Origin: Streptomyces spiroverticillatus
Lineage (GTDB): Bacteria > Actinomycetota > Actinomycetes > Streptomycetales > Streptomycetaceae
Assembly (NCBI GenBank): GCA_014650415.1
Contig: BMUX01000001.1
Coordinates: 186,001-250,000 of the forward strand
Direction of reading: 5' to 3'
DNA length: 64,000 bases
Below, one piece after another: positions 1 through 7,737 of this stretch. The position numbers and the translations under genes are program-made. Position 1 is the stretch's first letter. Every line of letters starts with the position of its first letter. Below the pieces are notes generated by a model that was not told where the DNA came from, searched no databases, and saw nothing but the letters and a program-made list of their open reading frames with translations.

Positions 1-467
1 GGACGGCTGGTAACCTGGGCCGCTGAATCGGGGCAGCACGCAGAAGCGTTGCTTTCCAGCCCCGAGGACAGTCGTCCCTCACGGGGGACCGGCCGGAGGA
101 GGTGGGACTGCGGTGGACCGAAGTCGACCCGGTAGTACCAACCGCTCTTCCGTACCTCCTCTGACGCACGTCTGACAGACGTCCGACGCACGCGGTCCGA
201 GGCTTCGTACCCGGCTCTTCGAGCACGGAAACACCTGTGTTCCCACGGGATTCACTCAGGTTTCGCGTCCGACGGGCACGACGGAAGAGCACTTCACCCT
301 CACCTGTTTTGCCTGATCCGTGTCTGAGCGAACGCCGTCACCGCGACCTCGCGGTGCCGCCCGCTTTGCCGACGTGCACGCACCTGCCACAGCGCCGTGG
401 CGCCGCACGTCTCCATTCCGGGCAGTGCCACGCACCCGCCGACGGCTTCTCCGTGAAGGAGCCCGCC
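1..467 (+). promoter_or_regulatory. Long structured-looking leader upstream of corA
   Basis: No open frame with Streptomyces codon bias crosses this stretch. It contains paired segments expected of a folded RNA: 1-8 pairs with 70-77 (8 bp, one G-U); 98-104 (AGGAGGT) pairs with 154-160 (ACCTCCT), enclosing GCGGT/ACCGC at 111-115/140-144; an internal hairpin lies near 36-57. At 168-182 is a near-perfect palindrome, ACGTCTG-A-CAGACGT, and at 227-244 a small GGAAACAC/GTGTTCCC hairpin. A leader of about 300 nt or more before a Mg2+ transporter suggests cis-regulation. I could not match it to the M-box or another named riboswitch, and the left end is cut by the window. Confidence 0.3.
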
Positions 468-1577
468 ATGTCGATGATCCGTGACCTGCGCGCAGTGGTA
501 CGCCCGTCCTTGCGCAAGAGCCCCACCGTCTACACCAACTACGACGCCACCCGCGACCACTCCGCGAGCAGTGCCGTCGTCGACTGCGCCGTCTACCGCG
601 ACGGCCGCCGCCTGAAGGAGTGCGCCACCCCGCACGAGGCGATGATCCGCGTCCGGGAGTCCGGCGGCTTCGCCTGGATCGGCCTGCACGAGCCGACCGA
701 GGCGGAGTTCGCGGGCATCGCGGCCGAGTTCGGGCTGCACCCGCTGGCCGTGGAGGACGCGGTGCACGCGCACCAGCGGCCGAAGCTGGAGCGGTACGAC
801 GACACCCTCTTCACCGTCTTCAAGACCATCCACTACGTCGAGCACACCGAACTGACCGCCACCAGCCAGGTCGTGGAGACCGGCGAGGTGATGTGCTTCA
901 CCGGCCGGGACTTCGTGATCACCGTCCGGCACGGCGGCAAGGGCTCGCTGCGGGCGCTGCGCCACCGCCTCCAGGACGACCCGGAGCTGCTCGCCAAGGG
1001 CCCCTCGGCCGTCCTGCACTCCATCGCGGACCACGTGGTCGACGGGTACATCGCGGTCGCCTCGGCCGTCCAGGACGACATCGACGAGGTGGAGATCGAC
1101 GTGTTCTCCGCCCCGGCGAAGGGCAGCTCGCGGGGTGCGGACGCGGGCCGGATCTACCAGCTGAAGCGCGAGGTGCTGGAGTTCAAGCGGGCCGTGGCTC
1201 CGCTGCTGCGGCCCATGCAGCAGCTCAGCGAGCGGCCGATGCGGCTGGTCGACCCCGACATCCAGAAGTACTTCCGCGACGTGGCCGACCACCTGGCCCG
1301 CGTCCACGAGCAGGTCGTCGGCTTCGACGAGCTCCTCAACTCCATCCTCCAGGCCAACCTCGCGCAGGCGACGGTCGCCCAGAACGAGGACATGCGCAAG
1401 ATCACCTCCTGGGCGGCGATCGTCGCCGTGCCCACGATGATCTGCGGCGTCTACGGCATGAACTTCGACCACATGCCGGAGCTGCACTGGAAGTACGGGT
1501 ACGCGATGGTGCTGGGCGGCATCGCCGTGGTGTGCCTGGGCATCCACCGGGCGCTCAAGCGCAACGGCTGGCTGTAG
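468..1577 (+). CDS. corA: CorA-family magnesium/divalent cation transporter
   Basis: 369-aa inner-membrane CorA-type channel for Mg2+ (possibly Co2+ or Ni2+). The ATG at 468 is preceded by GAAGGAG with good spacing; an upstream in-frame ATG at 237 would add 77 residues without family character. The large N-terminal cytoplasmic domain (to about residue 310) ends in the long helix. Two C-terminal membrane helices follow, with the diagnostic pore motif YGMNF near residue 330 between them and a basic tail (ALKRNGWL). Length and motif are normal for the family. A long noncoding leader precedes it and an MgtE-N/CBS protein lies 1.7 kb downstream, so the locus looks concerned with Mg2+. Family assignment is secure; metal specificity is inferred. 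Confidence 0.93.
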   Translation: MSMIRDLRAVVRPSLRKSPTVYTNYDATRDHSASSAVVDCAVYRDGRRLKECATPHEAMIRVRESGGFAWIGLHEPTEAEFAGIAAEFGLHPLAVEDAVHAHQRPKLERYDDTLFTVFKTIHYVEHTELTATSQVVETGEVMCFTGRDFVITVRHGGKGSLRALRHRLQDDPELLAKGPSAVLHSIADHVVDGYIAVASAVQDDIDEVEIDVFSAPAKGSSRGADAGRIYQLKREVLEFKRAVAPLLRPMQQLSERPMRLVDPDIQKYFRDVADHLARVHEQVVGFDELLNSILQANLAQATVAQNEDMRKITSWAAIVAVPTMICGVYGMNFDHMPELHWKYGYAMVLGGIAVVCLGIHRALKRNGWL

Positions 1578-1613
1578 GCGGCGGGCGGCCGGGGGCCAAC
1601 TAAGCTGCCCCTC

Positions 1614-2132
1614 ATGTCGCCGTCGCAGACCCCGCTCCTCGACCAGGCCCTCGTCGAAGAGGCCACCAAGAAGTCCGGGCTCGTCTGGGTCCGGGGATCG
1701 GGCCCCGCACGGGCCCTGTGGCACGTCTGGCTCGACGGGGCCCTGCACCTCGTCGGCGACGGCCCGGGCGAGCAGCCCTTCCCGGGCCTCGACGACGGCT
1801 CCGTCGCCCACGTGACCGTACGCAGCAAGGACAAGGGCGGCCGGCTCGTCGCCTGGACCGCCGTCGTCAAGGAGCTGACGGCCGGTACGCAGGAGTGGGA
1901 CGCGGCCGTCGCGGAGCTGAAGGGCAAGCGGCTGAACGCCCCCGACGCCGAGCAGATGACCGAGCGCTGGGCCCGCGAGTGCCGCGTCCTGCGCCTCACC
2001 CCGCAGGGCGGGACCGAGCCGCTGCCGGACGGCGACCTGGCCGCCGTACCCCTGCCGTCCTCCGCGACGACCCGCAAGCCGATCCCGGCGGGGCTGCCGA
2101 AGCTGCTGCTGAAGAAGAAGCGGAAGGGCTAG
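1614..2132 (+). CDS. Conserved hypothetical protein, 172 aa
   Basis: Starts at ATG 36 nt after corA, probably in the same transcript. The upstream G-run is only a weak ribosome site. The protein is soluble with no signal peptide. Residues about 20-120 look like a small beta-rich domain (VWVRGSGPARALWHVWL, then GSVAHVTVRSKDKGGRLVAWT), loosely reminiscent of flavin-binding split-barrel proteins, but I see no diagnostic residues. It ends in a very basic tail, KLLLKKKRKG. The last codon falls at the edge of the 30-bp tandem repeat array. The family is widespread in Streptomyces as an uncharacterised protein; function unknown. Confidence 0.75.
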   Translation: MSPSQTPLLDQALVEEATKKSGLVWVRGSGPARALWHVWLDGALHLVGDGPGEQPFPGLDDGSVAHVTVRSKDKGGRLVAWTAVVKELTAGTQEWDAAVAELKGKRLNAPDAEQMTERWARECRVLRLTPQGGTEPLPDGDLAAVPLPSSATTRKPIPAGLPKLLLKKKRKG

Positions 2133-2280
2133 CCGCCTGCCGGAGCGGAAGCGTCAGGTTGGCCGCCTGCCGGTGCGGAAGCGTCAGGTTGGCCGCCCGC
2201 CGGAGCGGAAGCGTCAGGTTGGCCGCCTGCCGGAGCGGAAGCGTCAGGTTGGCCGCCTGCCGGAGCGGAAGCCTCAGCCG
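2131..2280. repeat. Five head-to-tail 30-bp repeats between convergent genes
   Basis: Five units in exact 30-bp register (2131, 2161, 2191, 2221, 2251). Units 2-4 differ by only one or two bases; the first differs at its first base and the last diverges at its 3' end. Each unit holds the short inverted pair CCTG...CAGG around a CCGC/GCGG pair, so each RNA unit can fold on either strand. The array begins at the stop codon of the upstream plus-strand gene and runs into the last codons of the minus-strand lipoprotein gene, exactly filling the convergent intergenic space. Because 30 is a multiple of three, it is open in several frames as a 10-residue repeat, but no start or ribosome site supports translation. 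Confidence 0.9.
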
Positions 2281-3050
2281 CGCGCCTTCGGGAGCTGGCG
2301 GCCGTAGTCGACCGTCAGGTCCTTGGGGGGCGGGGTCAGGGGGAAGTCCTTGTCCCAGTCGGCGAGCTGGACCACGCCCGCGCCGCCCGCACGGGCCATG
2401 CGCAGGGGGTAGGGCTTCTTCTCCAGGGAGACGTCGAGGGCGCCGCCCTGGCCGTCCTCGCCGCCGACGACCTTGATGGTGCGCATGCCGGTGATCGTCT
2501 CGCGGTCGCCCTTGTTGAGGGTGCCGTTGAGACCGAGGAGGCCGTCGAGGAGGACCGACTTGTCGGTGAAGCCGCGGAACTGGTCGTACGCCGGGTCGCC
2601 CTTGGGCACCTTGACGTACTTGTCCTCCAGCTTGTCCGCCGCCTCCTCGTCCTCCTTCTTGAACTCCGCGCCCGGCTTGGTGGCGTCGTGCCGCCAGAAG
2701 TCGGCGCCCGCCTTCATGAACAGCTCGTCCTCGACGCGCAGCAGCTCGAAGGTGGAGTCCTTGGTGGTGACGGAGCCCGTGCCGCCGGTGTTCTTCAGCC
2801 GCATGTTGAGTTTGTACGTGCCACCACGGGTGACGAAGGTGCCGGTGAGCCGGACCGCGGTGGCCGCCTTCGCCGTCGCGCGGGCCTTGCCCTCGATCTC
2901 GGCGGCGCTCAGCTTGCCCACCCCGTTCGTCCCCTCGTCGGGGTCCTCGCCGCACCCCGCGAGACCCGCCGCGAGACCGGCGCACACCGCACCGGCGAGT
3001 ACGGCCCTGCGTGCGCGGGCTGCCGGGGGGAATGCGGTCACGGTCGGCAC
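2274..3050 (-). CDS. Secreted lipoprotein of LppX/LprG-like type
   Basis: 258-aa predicted lipoprotein. The GTG start at 3050 has AGGAG seven bases upstream. An Arg-rich n-region and hydrophobic core end in the lipobox LAGC (Cys about residue 33), followed by a Gly/Asp/Glu linker. The mature part alternates short beta-strands (KLNMRLKNTGGTG, TFELLRVEDELFMKAG, YDQFRGF, ALDVSLEKKPYPLRM), the pattern of the half-barrel LprG/LppX/LolA-like lipoproteins that carry lipids across the actinobacterial envelope; that placement is inferred from pattern. The C-terminus abuts the 30-bp repeat array. It is divergent from the MgtE-N gene. Confidence 0.8.
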   Translation of the reverse strand: MPTVTAFPPAARARRAVLAGAVCAGLAAGLAGCGEDPDEGTNGVGKLSAAEIEGKARATAKAATAVRLTGTFVTRGGTYKLNMRLKNTGGTGSVTTKDSTFELLRVEDELFMKAGADFWRHDATKPGAEFKKEDEEAADKLEDKYVKVPKGDPAYDQFRGFTDKSVLLDGLLGLNGTLNKGDRETITGMRTIKVVGGEDGQGGALDVSLEKKPYPLRMARAGGAGVVQLADWDKDFPLTPPPKDLTVDYGRQLPKARG

Positions 3051-3247
3051 TGCCTCTCCTCAAGGGGTCCGGTGGTCCGGTTTGGCAGAGGGCAGCGTAC
3101 CCGGGTCGTCCCGGGCCGCAGGCAGGCAGCCGTACGGCTGCCCGGCGGAGCGTCGGTGATCGTCACGGGCTAGCCTGAAGCCGGTGTCCGGCGTATTTGC
3201 AGACAAATGCGCGCGTGAGTGAAAGAAGAGACGAGGAGGCGGTCGGC

Positions 3248-4519
3248 ATGGCAGCAGGGGCGCCCCGCGTCTTCGTCTCGCACCTGGCCGGAGTGCCGGT
3301 CTTCGACCCCAACGGCGATCAGGTGGGCCGCGTGCGCGACCTGGTGGCCATGCTGCGGGTGGGCCGCAGGCCCCCGAGGCTGCTGGGGCTGGTGGTGGAG
3401 GTGGTGAGCCGCCGCAGGATCTTCCTGCCGATGACCCGGGTGACCGGCGTCGAGTCCGGCCAGGTCATCACCACCGGTGTCGTCAACATGCGGCGCTTCG
3501 AGCAGCGGCCCACCGAGCGCCTGGTGCTGGGCGAGCTCCTTGACCGCCGGGTGCGGCTGGTGGAGGGCGACGAGGAGGTCACCGTCCTCGACGTGGCTAT
3601 CGCGCAGCTTCCGGCCCGCCGGGACTGGGAGATCGACAAGGTCTTCGTACGAAAAGGGAAGATCGGCGCGCTGCGGAGGAAGGGCGAGACGCTGACCGTC
3701 GAGTGGTCGGCGGTCACCGGCTTCTCGCTGGAGGAGCACGGGCAGGGCGCCGAGAACCTGATCGCCGCGTACGAGCAGCTCCGCCCCACCGACCTGGCCA
3801 ACGCCCTGCACCACCTCACCCCCAAGCGCCGCGCCGAGGTCGCCTCCGCGCTCGACGACGACCGGCTGGCCGACGTACTCGAAGAGCTGCCCGAGGACGA
3901 CTCGATCGAGATCCTCGGCAAGCTCAAGGAGGAGCGCGCCGCCGACGTCCTGGAGGCGATGGACCCGGACGACGCCGCCGACCTGCTCTCCGAGCTGCCC
4001 GAGGAGGACAAGGAGCGCCTGCTGACGCTCATGCAGCCGGACGACGCCGCCGATGTGCGCAGGCTCCTGTCGTACGAGGAGCGGACGGCCGGCGGTCTGA
4101 TGACGACCGAGCCGATCGTGCTGCGGCCCGACGCGACGGTGGCCGACGCGCTGGCCCGCGTACGGCAGCAGGACCTCTCCCCCGCGCTGGCGGCGCAGGT
4201 GTACGTGTGCCGGCCGCCGGACGAGACGCCGACCGGCAAGTACCTGGGCACGGTGCACTTCCAGCGGCTGCTGCGGGAGCCGCCGGGGACGCTGGTGTCC
4301 TCGGTGGTGGAGTCCGACCTTCCGCCGCTGTCGCCGGACACCCCGCTGCCCGCCGTGACCAGCTATCTCGCCGCGTACAACATGGTGGCCGCGCCCGTCG
4401 TGGACGAGGGCGGGTCGCTGCTGGGCGCGGTGACGGTCGACGACGTACTGGACCACCTGCTGCCGGACGACTGGCGGGAGACCGAGTTCAACCCGGGGGG
4501 TGTCGTCGGTGGCCACTAA
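3248..4519 (+). CDS. MgtE N-domain / CBS-domain protein without the channel
   Basis: 423-aa soluble protein. The ATG at 3248 follows GAGGAGG by 8 nt; an upstream in-frame start at 3197 lacks a ribosome site. Residues about 1-160 form two PRC-barrel-like halves (FVSHLAGVPVFDPNGDQVG). Residues about 190-290 are the acidic superhelical MgtE N domain with its repeated LPEDD/DPDDAADLL units. A CBS pair follows, with GGLMTTEP leading in and APVVDEGGSLLGAVTVDD near the end. The five-helix MgtE channel domain is absent and the protein stops after the CBS pair. In MgtE these two domains sense cytosolic Mg2+, so this may be a free-standing sensor; that role is inferred. It overlaps the next gene by 11 nt. 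Confidence 0.88.
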   Translation: MAAGAPRVFVSHLAGVPVFDPNGDQVGRVRDLVAMLRVGRRPPRLLGLVVEVVSRRRIFLPMTRVTGVESGQVITTGVVNMRRFEQRPTERLVLGELLDRRVRLVEGDEEVTVLDVAIAQLPARRDWEIDKVFVRKGKIGALRRKGETLTVEWSAVTGFSLEEHGQGAENLIAAYEQLRPTDLANALHHLTPKRRAEVASALDDDRLADVLEELPEDDSIEILGKLKEERAADVLEAMDPDDAADLLSELPEEDKERLLTLMQPDDAADVRRLLSYEERTAGGLMTTEPIVLRPDATVADALARVRQQDLSPALAAQVYVCRPPDETPTGKYLGTVHFQRLLREPPGTLVSSVVESDLPPLSPDTPLPAVTSYLAAYNMVAAPVVDEGGSLLGAVTVDDVLDHLLPDDWRETEFNPGGVVGGH

Positions 4520-5120
4520 GCCGAACAGGCCGGGGGGTGAGTCCCGGGGTGGTGAGCCCAAGGAGCGCGCGCGGTCCCAGACCGGCGCGAGCGCGGTGAC
4601 GCGCGCCTCCCGTGTGCGTCTGGATCAGCCGAAAGCGCCGCGTACCCGGCTGCTGCCCGAGTGGGATCCGGAGGCTTTCGGACGGTTTTCGGAGAGAATC
4701 GCGCGATTCCTCGGAACGGGTCGGTTCATCGTCTGGATGACCGCGGTGATCATCGTCTGGGTGCTGTGGAACGTCTTCGCGCCCAAGGAGCTGCGCTTCG
4801 ACGAGTTCCCCTTCATCTTCCTGACGCTGGCGCTCTCCCTCCAGGCCTCGTACGCGGCCCCGCTGATCCTCCTCGCGCAGAACCGCCAGGACGACCGCGA
4901 CCGGGTCACGCACGAGCAGGACCGCAAGCAGAACGAGCGTTCCATCGCCGACACCGAATACCTCACACGCGAGATCGCCGCGCTGCGGATGGGCCTTGGC
5001 GAGGTCGCGACCCGCGACTGGATCCGCTCCGAACTCCAGGACCTGGTCAAGGAGTTGGAGGAGCGGCGGACCGTATTCCCGCCGGAGCCGACGAACCGGA
5101 GTGACGAAGGCGACCGTTGA
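4509..5120 (+). CDS. DUF1003 family membrane protein
   Basis: 203 aa from GTG 4509. A GTG at 4500 is in frame but sits directly against the G-run that would serve as ribosome site, so the downstream start fits better. The basic, Arg/Ser-rich cytoplasmic N-terminus (about 65 residues) precedes two closely spaced membrane helices (FIVWMTAVIIVWVLWNVF and FIFLTLALSLQASYAAPLIL, about residues 72-125), then a charged helix with LAQNRQDDRDR, the signature of the DUF1003 family, and a coiled-coil-like tail. It is translationally coupled to the MgtE-N/CBS gene. The family's function is not established; coupling suggests it works with the putative Mg2+ sensor. Confidence 0.88.
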   Translation: MATKPNRPGGESRGGEPKERARSQTGASAVTRASRVRLDQPKAPRTRLLPEWDPEAFGRFSERIARFLGTGRFIVWMTAVIIVWVLWNVFAPKELRFDEFPFIFLTLALSLQASYAAPLILLAQNRQDDRDRVTHEQDRKQNERSIADTEYLTREIAALRMGLGEVATRDWIRSELQDLVKELEERRTVFPPEPTNRSDEGDR

Positions 5121-5163
5121 CCGGGCTACCCGGTCTCCCACCGTGCCGCCGTAGTATCGAGTC

Positions 5164-6297
5164 ATGGTTACGGAAGACGCGGTGCGCGAAGCACTGGCGA
5201 CGGTGAACGACCCCGAGATCCACCGGCCCATCACTGAACTCGGCATGGTCAAATCGGTCGAGATCGGGGCGGACGGGACGGTCGCCGTCGCGGTCTATCT
5301 GACCGTCTCCGGCTGCCCGATGCGCGAGACCATCACCAGCAACGTCCGCGAGGCCGTCGAGCGGGTCGAGGGCGTCACCGCCGTCACCGTCGAGCTCGAC
5401 GTGATGAGCGACGAGCAGCGCAAGGAGCTCGCGGGCGCGCTGCGCGGCGGCACCGCCGAGCGCGAAGTCCCCTTCGCCCAGCCCGGCTCGCTGACCCGGG
5501 TGTACGCGGTGGCCTCCGGCAAGGGCGGCGTCGGCAAGTCCTCGGTGACGGTCAACCTGGCGGCGGCGATGGCCGCCGACGGGCTCAAGGTCGGCGTCGT
5601 CGACGCGGACATCTACGGCCACAGCGTGCCCCGCATGCTGGGCGTGGACGGCCGCCCCACCCAGGTCGAGAACATGATCATGCCGCCGTCGGCGAACGGC
5701 GTGAAGGTCATCTCCATCGGCATGTTCACCCCGGGCAACGCCCCGGTCGTGTGGCGCGGCCCGATGCTGCACCGCGCGCTCCAGCAGTTCCTGGCGGACG
5801 TGTACTGGGGCGACCTGGACGTCCTGCTGCTGGACCTCCCGCCGGGCACCGGCGACATCGCGATCTCCGTCGCGCAGCTCGTCCCGAACGCCGAGATCCT
5901 GGTCGTCACCACCCCGCAGCAGGCCGCCGCCGAGGTCGCCGAGCGGGCCGGGTCCATCGCCGTGCAGACGCACCAGAAGATCGTCGGCGTCGTGGAGAAC
6001 ATGTCGGGCATGCCCTGCCCGCACTGCGACGAGATCGTGGACGTCTTCGGCACGGGCGGCGGCCAGAAGGTCGCCGAGGGCCTCACCAAGACCACCGGCG
6101 CCAACGTGCCGGTCCTCGGCTCCATCCCGATCGACGTACGCCTGCGCGAGGGCGGCGACGACGGCCGTCCGGTCGTGCTGAGCGACCCGGACTCCCCCGC
6201 CGGTTCCGCGCTGCGGGCCATCGCGGGCAAGCTGGGCGGCCGGGCGCGCGGGCTCTCCGGGATGTCGCTGGGGATCACGCCGCGCAACAAGTTCTAG
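5164..6297 (+). CDS. mrp: Mrp/ApbC-type iron-sulfur cluster carrier ATPase
   Basis: 377 aa, typical size. Residues 1-95 are an MIP18/DUF59-type domain containing SGCPMRETI. The SIMIBI P-loop NTPase follows: deviant Walker A GKGGVGKSS at about 119-127, DADIYGHSVPRMLG, Walker B region LLLDLPPGTGD, and CPHC near residue 280, the pair of cysteines that bind a bridging [4Fe-4S] cluster in this family. The role is carrying and inserting Fe-S clusters into cytosolic apoproteins. It starts 43 nt after the DUF1003 gene. The gene is the counterpart of mycobacterial mrp, which also lies near the sigE-htrA-tatB block. Confidence 0.95.
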   Translation: MVTEDAVREALATVNDPEIHRPITELGMVKSVEIGADGTVAVAVYLTVSGCPMRETITSNVREAVERVEGVTAVTVELDVMSDEQRKELAGALRGGTAEREVPFAQPGSLTRVYAVASGKGGVGKSSVTVNLAAAMAADGLKVGVVDADIYGHSVPRMLGVDGRPTQVENMIMPPSANGVKVISIGMFTPGNAPVVWRGPMLHRALQQFLADVYWGDLDVLLLDLPPGTGDIAISVAQLVPNAEILVVTTPQQAAAEVAERAGSIAVQTHQKIVGVVENMSGMPCPHCDEIVDVFGTGGGQKVAEGLTKTTGANVPVLGSIPIDVRLREGGDDGRPVVLSDPDSPAGSALRAIAGKLGGRARGLSGMSLGITPRNKF

Positions 6298-6340
6298 TAC
6301 GGGCTTGCTTCTCGTACGGGCTTGGTTCTCGTACGGGCTC
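6298..6340. repeat. Short tandem repeat after mrp
   Basis: Immediately after the mrp stop, TACGGGCTTG[C/G]TTCTCG occurs twice back to back (17-bp unit), followed by a third partial unit TACGGGCTCG. No gene or regulator is evident. It lies at the left end of the noncoding and remnant region, and may be a slippage product. Confidence 0.6.
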
Positions 6341-6445
6341 GAGGGGACCCCGTCGGACGTACGCATTCCGTGCGACCGGCGGGGTTCTTTGCTGCCCGTC
6401 GGACGAATCCGCACGTCGGAAGAGTGCGTCCGTCCAACGATCCGC

Positions 6446-6757
6446 CCGACGTGCCCGCCTCGGCAAGGAGACCCTGCCGGGCAACCAGGCGCAGGCCGTG
6501 GACCGGGCGGAGAACACCGGTCTCGCGGCGAAGGCGGCACGTCAGTTCGCCACCGATGCGCGGCGGCCATGTGCACAGCGACAACACGCTCCAGCCGCAC
6601 GCGGCGGCGTCGGTGGGCCCGTACTACCCGCGAGCTGGAGCAGACCGCCCGGGCCAACCGCGCGCCCGGCACCAGCGACGCGCAGCTCGCCAGGGAGATC
6701 GCCTTCGAGCGGCGGGGCATCTGCGCGGCCTGGCCGAAGGACGTGGCCTGCACGTAG
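6446..6757 (+). pseudogene. 5'-truncated gene remnant with two frameshifts
   Basis: Strong G/C third-position bias jumps between frames. Around 6449-6563 it reads GKETLPGNQAQAVDRAENTG...; from about 6562 the next frame continues with GGHVHSDNTLQPHAAASVG; from about 6629 a third frame continues as RELEQTARANRAPGTSD and ends RRGICAAWPKDVACT followed by TAG at 6755. Each segment loses its codon bias where the next gains it, the sign of one former reading frame broken by two small indels. No start codon or ribosome site introduces it, so the 5' part is missing. I do not recognise the product. Sequencing errors could mimic this, but the 5' truncation would remain. Confidence 0.6.
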
Positions 6758-6773
6758 TGCCGGTTGTGCATGT

Positions 6774-6806
6774 GTAAGGGGCTGCGTCCTGGACGCAGCC
6801 CCTTAC
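6774..6806. terminator. Strong bidirectional terminator hairpin
   Basis: Perfect 15-bp inverted repeat (GTAAGGGGCTGCGTC and its complement) with a 3-nt loop. It lies between the remnant's stop codon and the stop codon of the convergent gene at 6818-7495, so it can end transcription from both sides. It has no long U tract, as usual in Streptomyces. Confidence 0.85.
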
Positions 6807-6817
6807 GTGTTGCCTGC

Positions 6818-7495
6818 TCAGCCGTCGTACGTCGTGACGTCCTTCACGACCGAGAAGCCCAGCCCGTACGCGCTCATGCCGCGCCCGTACGCCCCGATGT
6901 GGACGCCCGACTGCGTGGACCCGGCGAGCACCCAGCCGTACTCGGACTCGCGGTAGTGGAACGGCGTCGGCACCCCGTCGACCGGCAGCGAGAGCGCCGA
7001 CCAGTCGGGGCCCTCCAGGTCGTCGGCCAGCTCGAAGGAGACCTCGGTCTGCTGGTCCAGCCAGTTGTCCCGCATCGAGTGGTCGAGCTGCGCGGGCCAG
7101 GTCTGCGAGAGCAGCCCGGACCCGGCCAGCCAGGCGGCGGAGGACACCGAGGTGGCCTCCAGCGTGCCCGTGCCGTCGCCGCTGCGGCGCACCGGGGAGG
7201 CGACCACGGTCACCACGACCGCGAAGCGCTCCTTGTCGGGGCCCTCCTCGCCGGAGGTCTTTATGGTCGGCTCGTCGCCGTGGCCCATCGCGCCGTGCTG
7301 CACGGTGCCGTCGGCGGCCGTGCCGACCTGCATCAGCCAGCGGGGCCCGGTGAAGGCCTCGTCCAGCCCGTACCAGGGGAAGGGGGCGCGCAGATAGCCG
7401 TCGACCGTACGCCGGGCTGCCGGAACCCCTTCCGTGGTGGATCCACCGGGCGCACCGGAATTCTCCTGCGCCCCTGCCCGACTCGTCGTCTCCAT
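6818..7495 (-). CDS. Conserved hypothetical protein, 225 aa
   Basis: Start taken at ATG 7495 (METTSRAG), with GAGGAGG about 11 nt upstream. A longer frame reaching 7675 would run into the dispersed GC repeat and adds only low-complexity residues. The first 40 residues are Gly/Ala/Ser-rich; the rest is compact and rich in Trp and Tyr (APFPWYGLDEAFTGPRWL, HYRESEYGWVLAGST, IGAYGRGMSAYGLGF). There is no signal peptide or membrane segment. I do not recognise a domain. It lies downstream of tatB but is separated from it by a terminator, so it probably has its own promoter within the repeat-bearing gap. Confidence 0.75.
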   Translation of the reverse strand: METTSRAGAQENSGAPGGSTTEGVPAARRTVDGYLRAPFPWYGLDEAFTGPRWLMQVGTAADGTVQHGAMGHGDEPTIKTSGEEGPDKERFAVVVTVVASPVRRSGDGTGTLEATSVSSAAWLAGSGLLSQTWPAQLDHSMRDNWLDQQTEVSFELADDLEGPDWSALSLPVDGVPTPFHYRESEYGWVLAGSTQSGVHIGAYGRGMSAYGLGFSVVKDVTTYDG

Positions 7496-7591
7496 CTGCC
7501 CGGCCGCCTCCTCGTTTCTCGACTCCGGTGCGGCCCGCCCCCCTCGGGCGTCCTGACACCGGACCAGATGGAGAATAGCCAACCCTCCCCA

Positions 7592-7686
7592 GCCCCCTTG
7601 GGCGACGGGGCCGCCCCCGGGGGCGGAACGGGCGGGCAGGGGGGCGGTACGCCCGATCCGGGCCCGCCCCGGCACCGCCCCCGGCC
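7592..7686. repeat. Dispersed GC-rich intergenic repeat, partial copy A
   Basis: About 95 bp closely matching the first third of the element at 52441-52736. Shared blocks include CCCCCTTGGGCG, GGCGGAACGGGCGGGCA and GGCGGTACGCCCGATCCGGG. The rest of the element is missing here. It fills the gap between tatB's terminator and the 225-aa gene. Confidence 0.75.
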
Positions 7687-7689
7687 AGC

Positions 7690-7721
7690 AAAAAGGGGCC
7701 GAGCGCCGCAGCGCCGGCCCC
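7690..7721 (-). terminator. Canonical terminator downstream of tatB
   Basis: Read on the minus strand, a GC hairpin (GGGGCCG...CGGCCCC, arms within 7695-7721) is followed at once by five T residues (7694-7690). A hairpin with a U tract is the classical intrinsic terminator, less common in Streptomyces. It lies 17 nt past the tatB stop. Confidence 0.8.
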
Positions 7722-7737
7722 AGGAGCCCCGTACCCC

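Noticed and set aside
1..250. M-box, RNase P RNA or other named RNA
   Set aside because: I looked for the M-box GTTAGGTGAGG block, RNase P and other riboswitch core motifs and found none; left as an unnamed structured leader.
300..1811. Long open frame antisense to corA
   Set aside because: It mirrors corA's codon bias; its product is Arg/Val/Asp/Gly-rich with no domain, typical of antisense frames in very GC-rich DNA.
2131..2280. CRISPR array
   Set aside because: The 30-bp units are contiguous with no unique spacers and no cas genes nearby.
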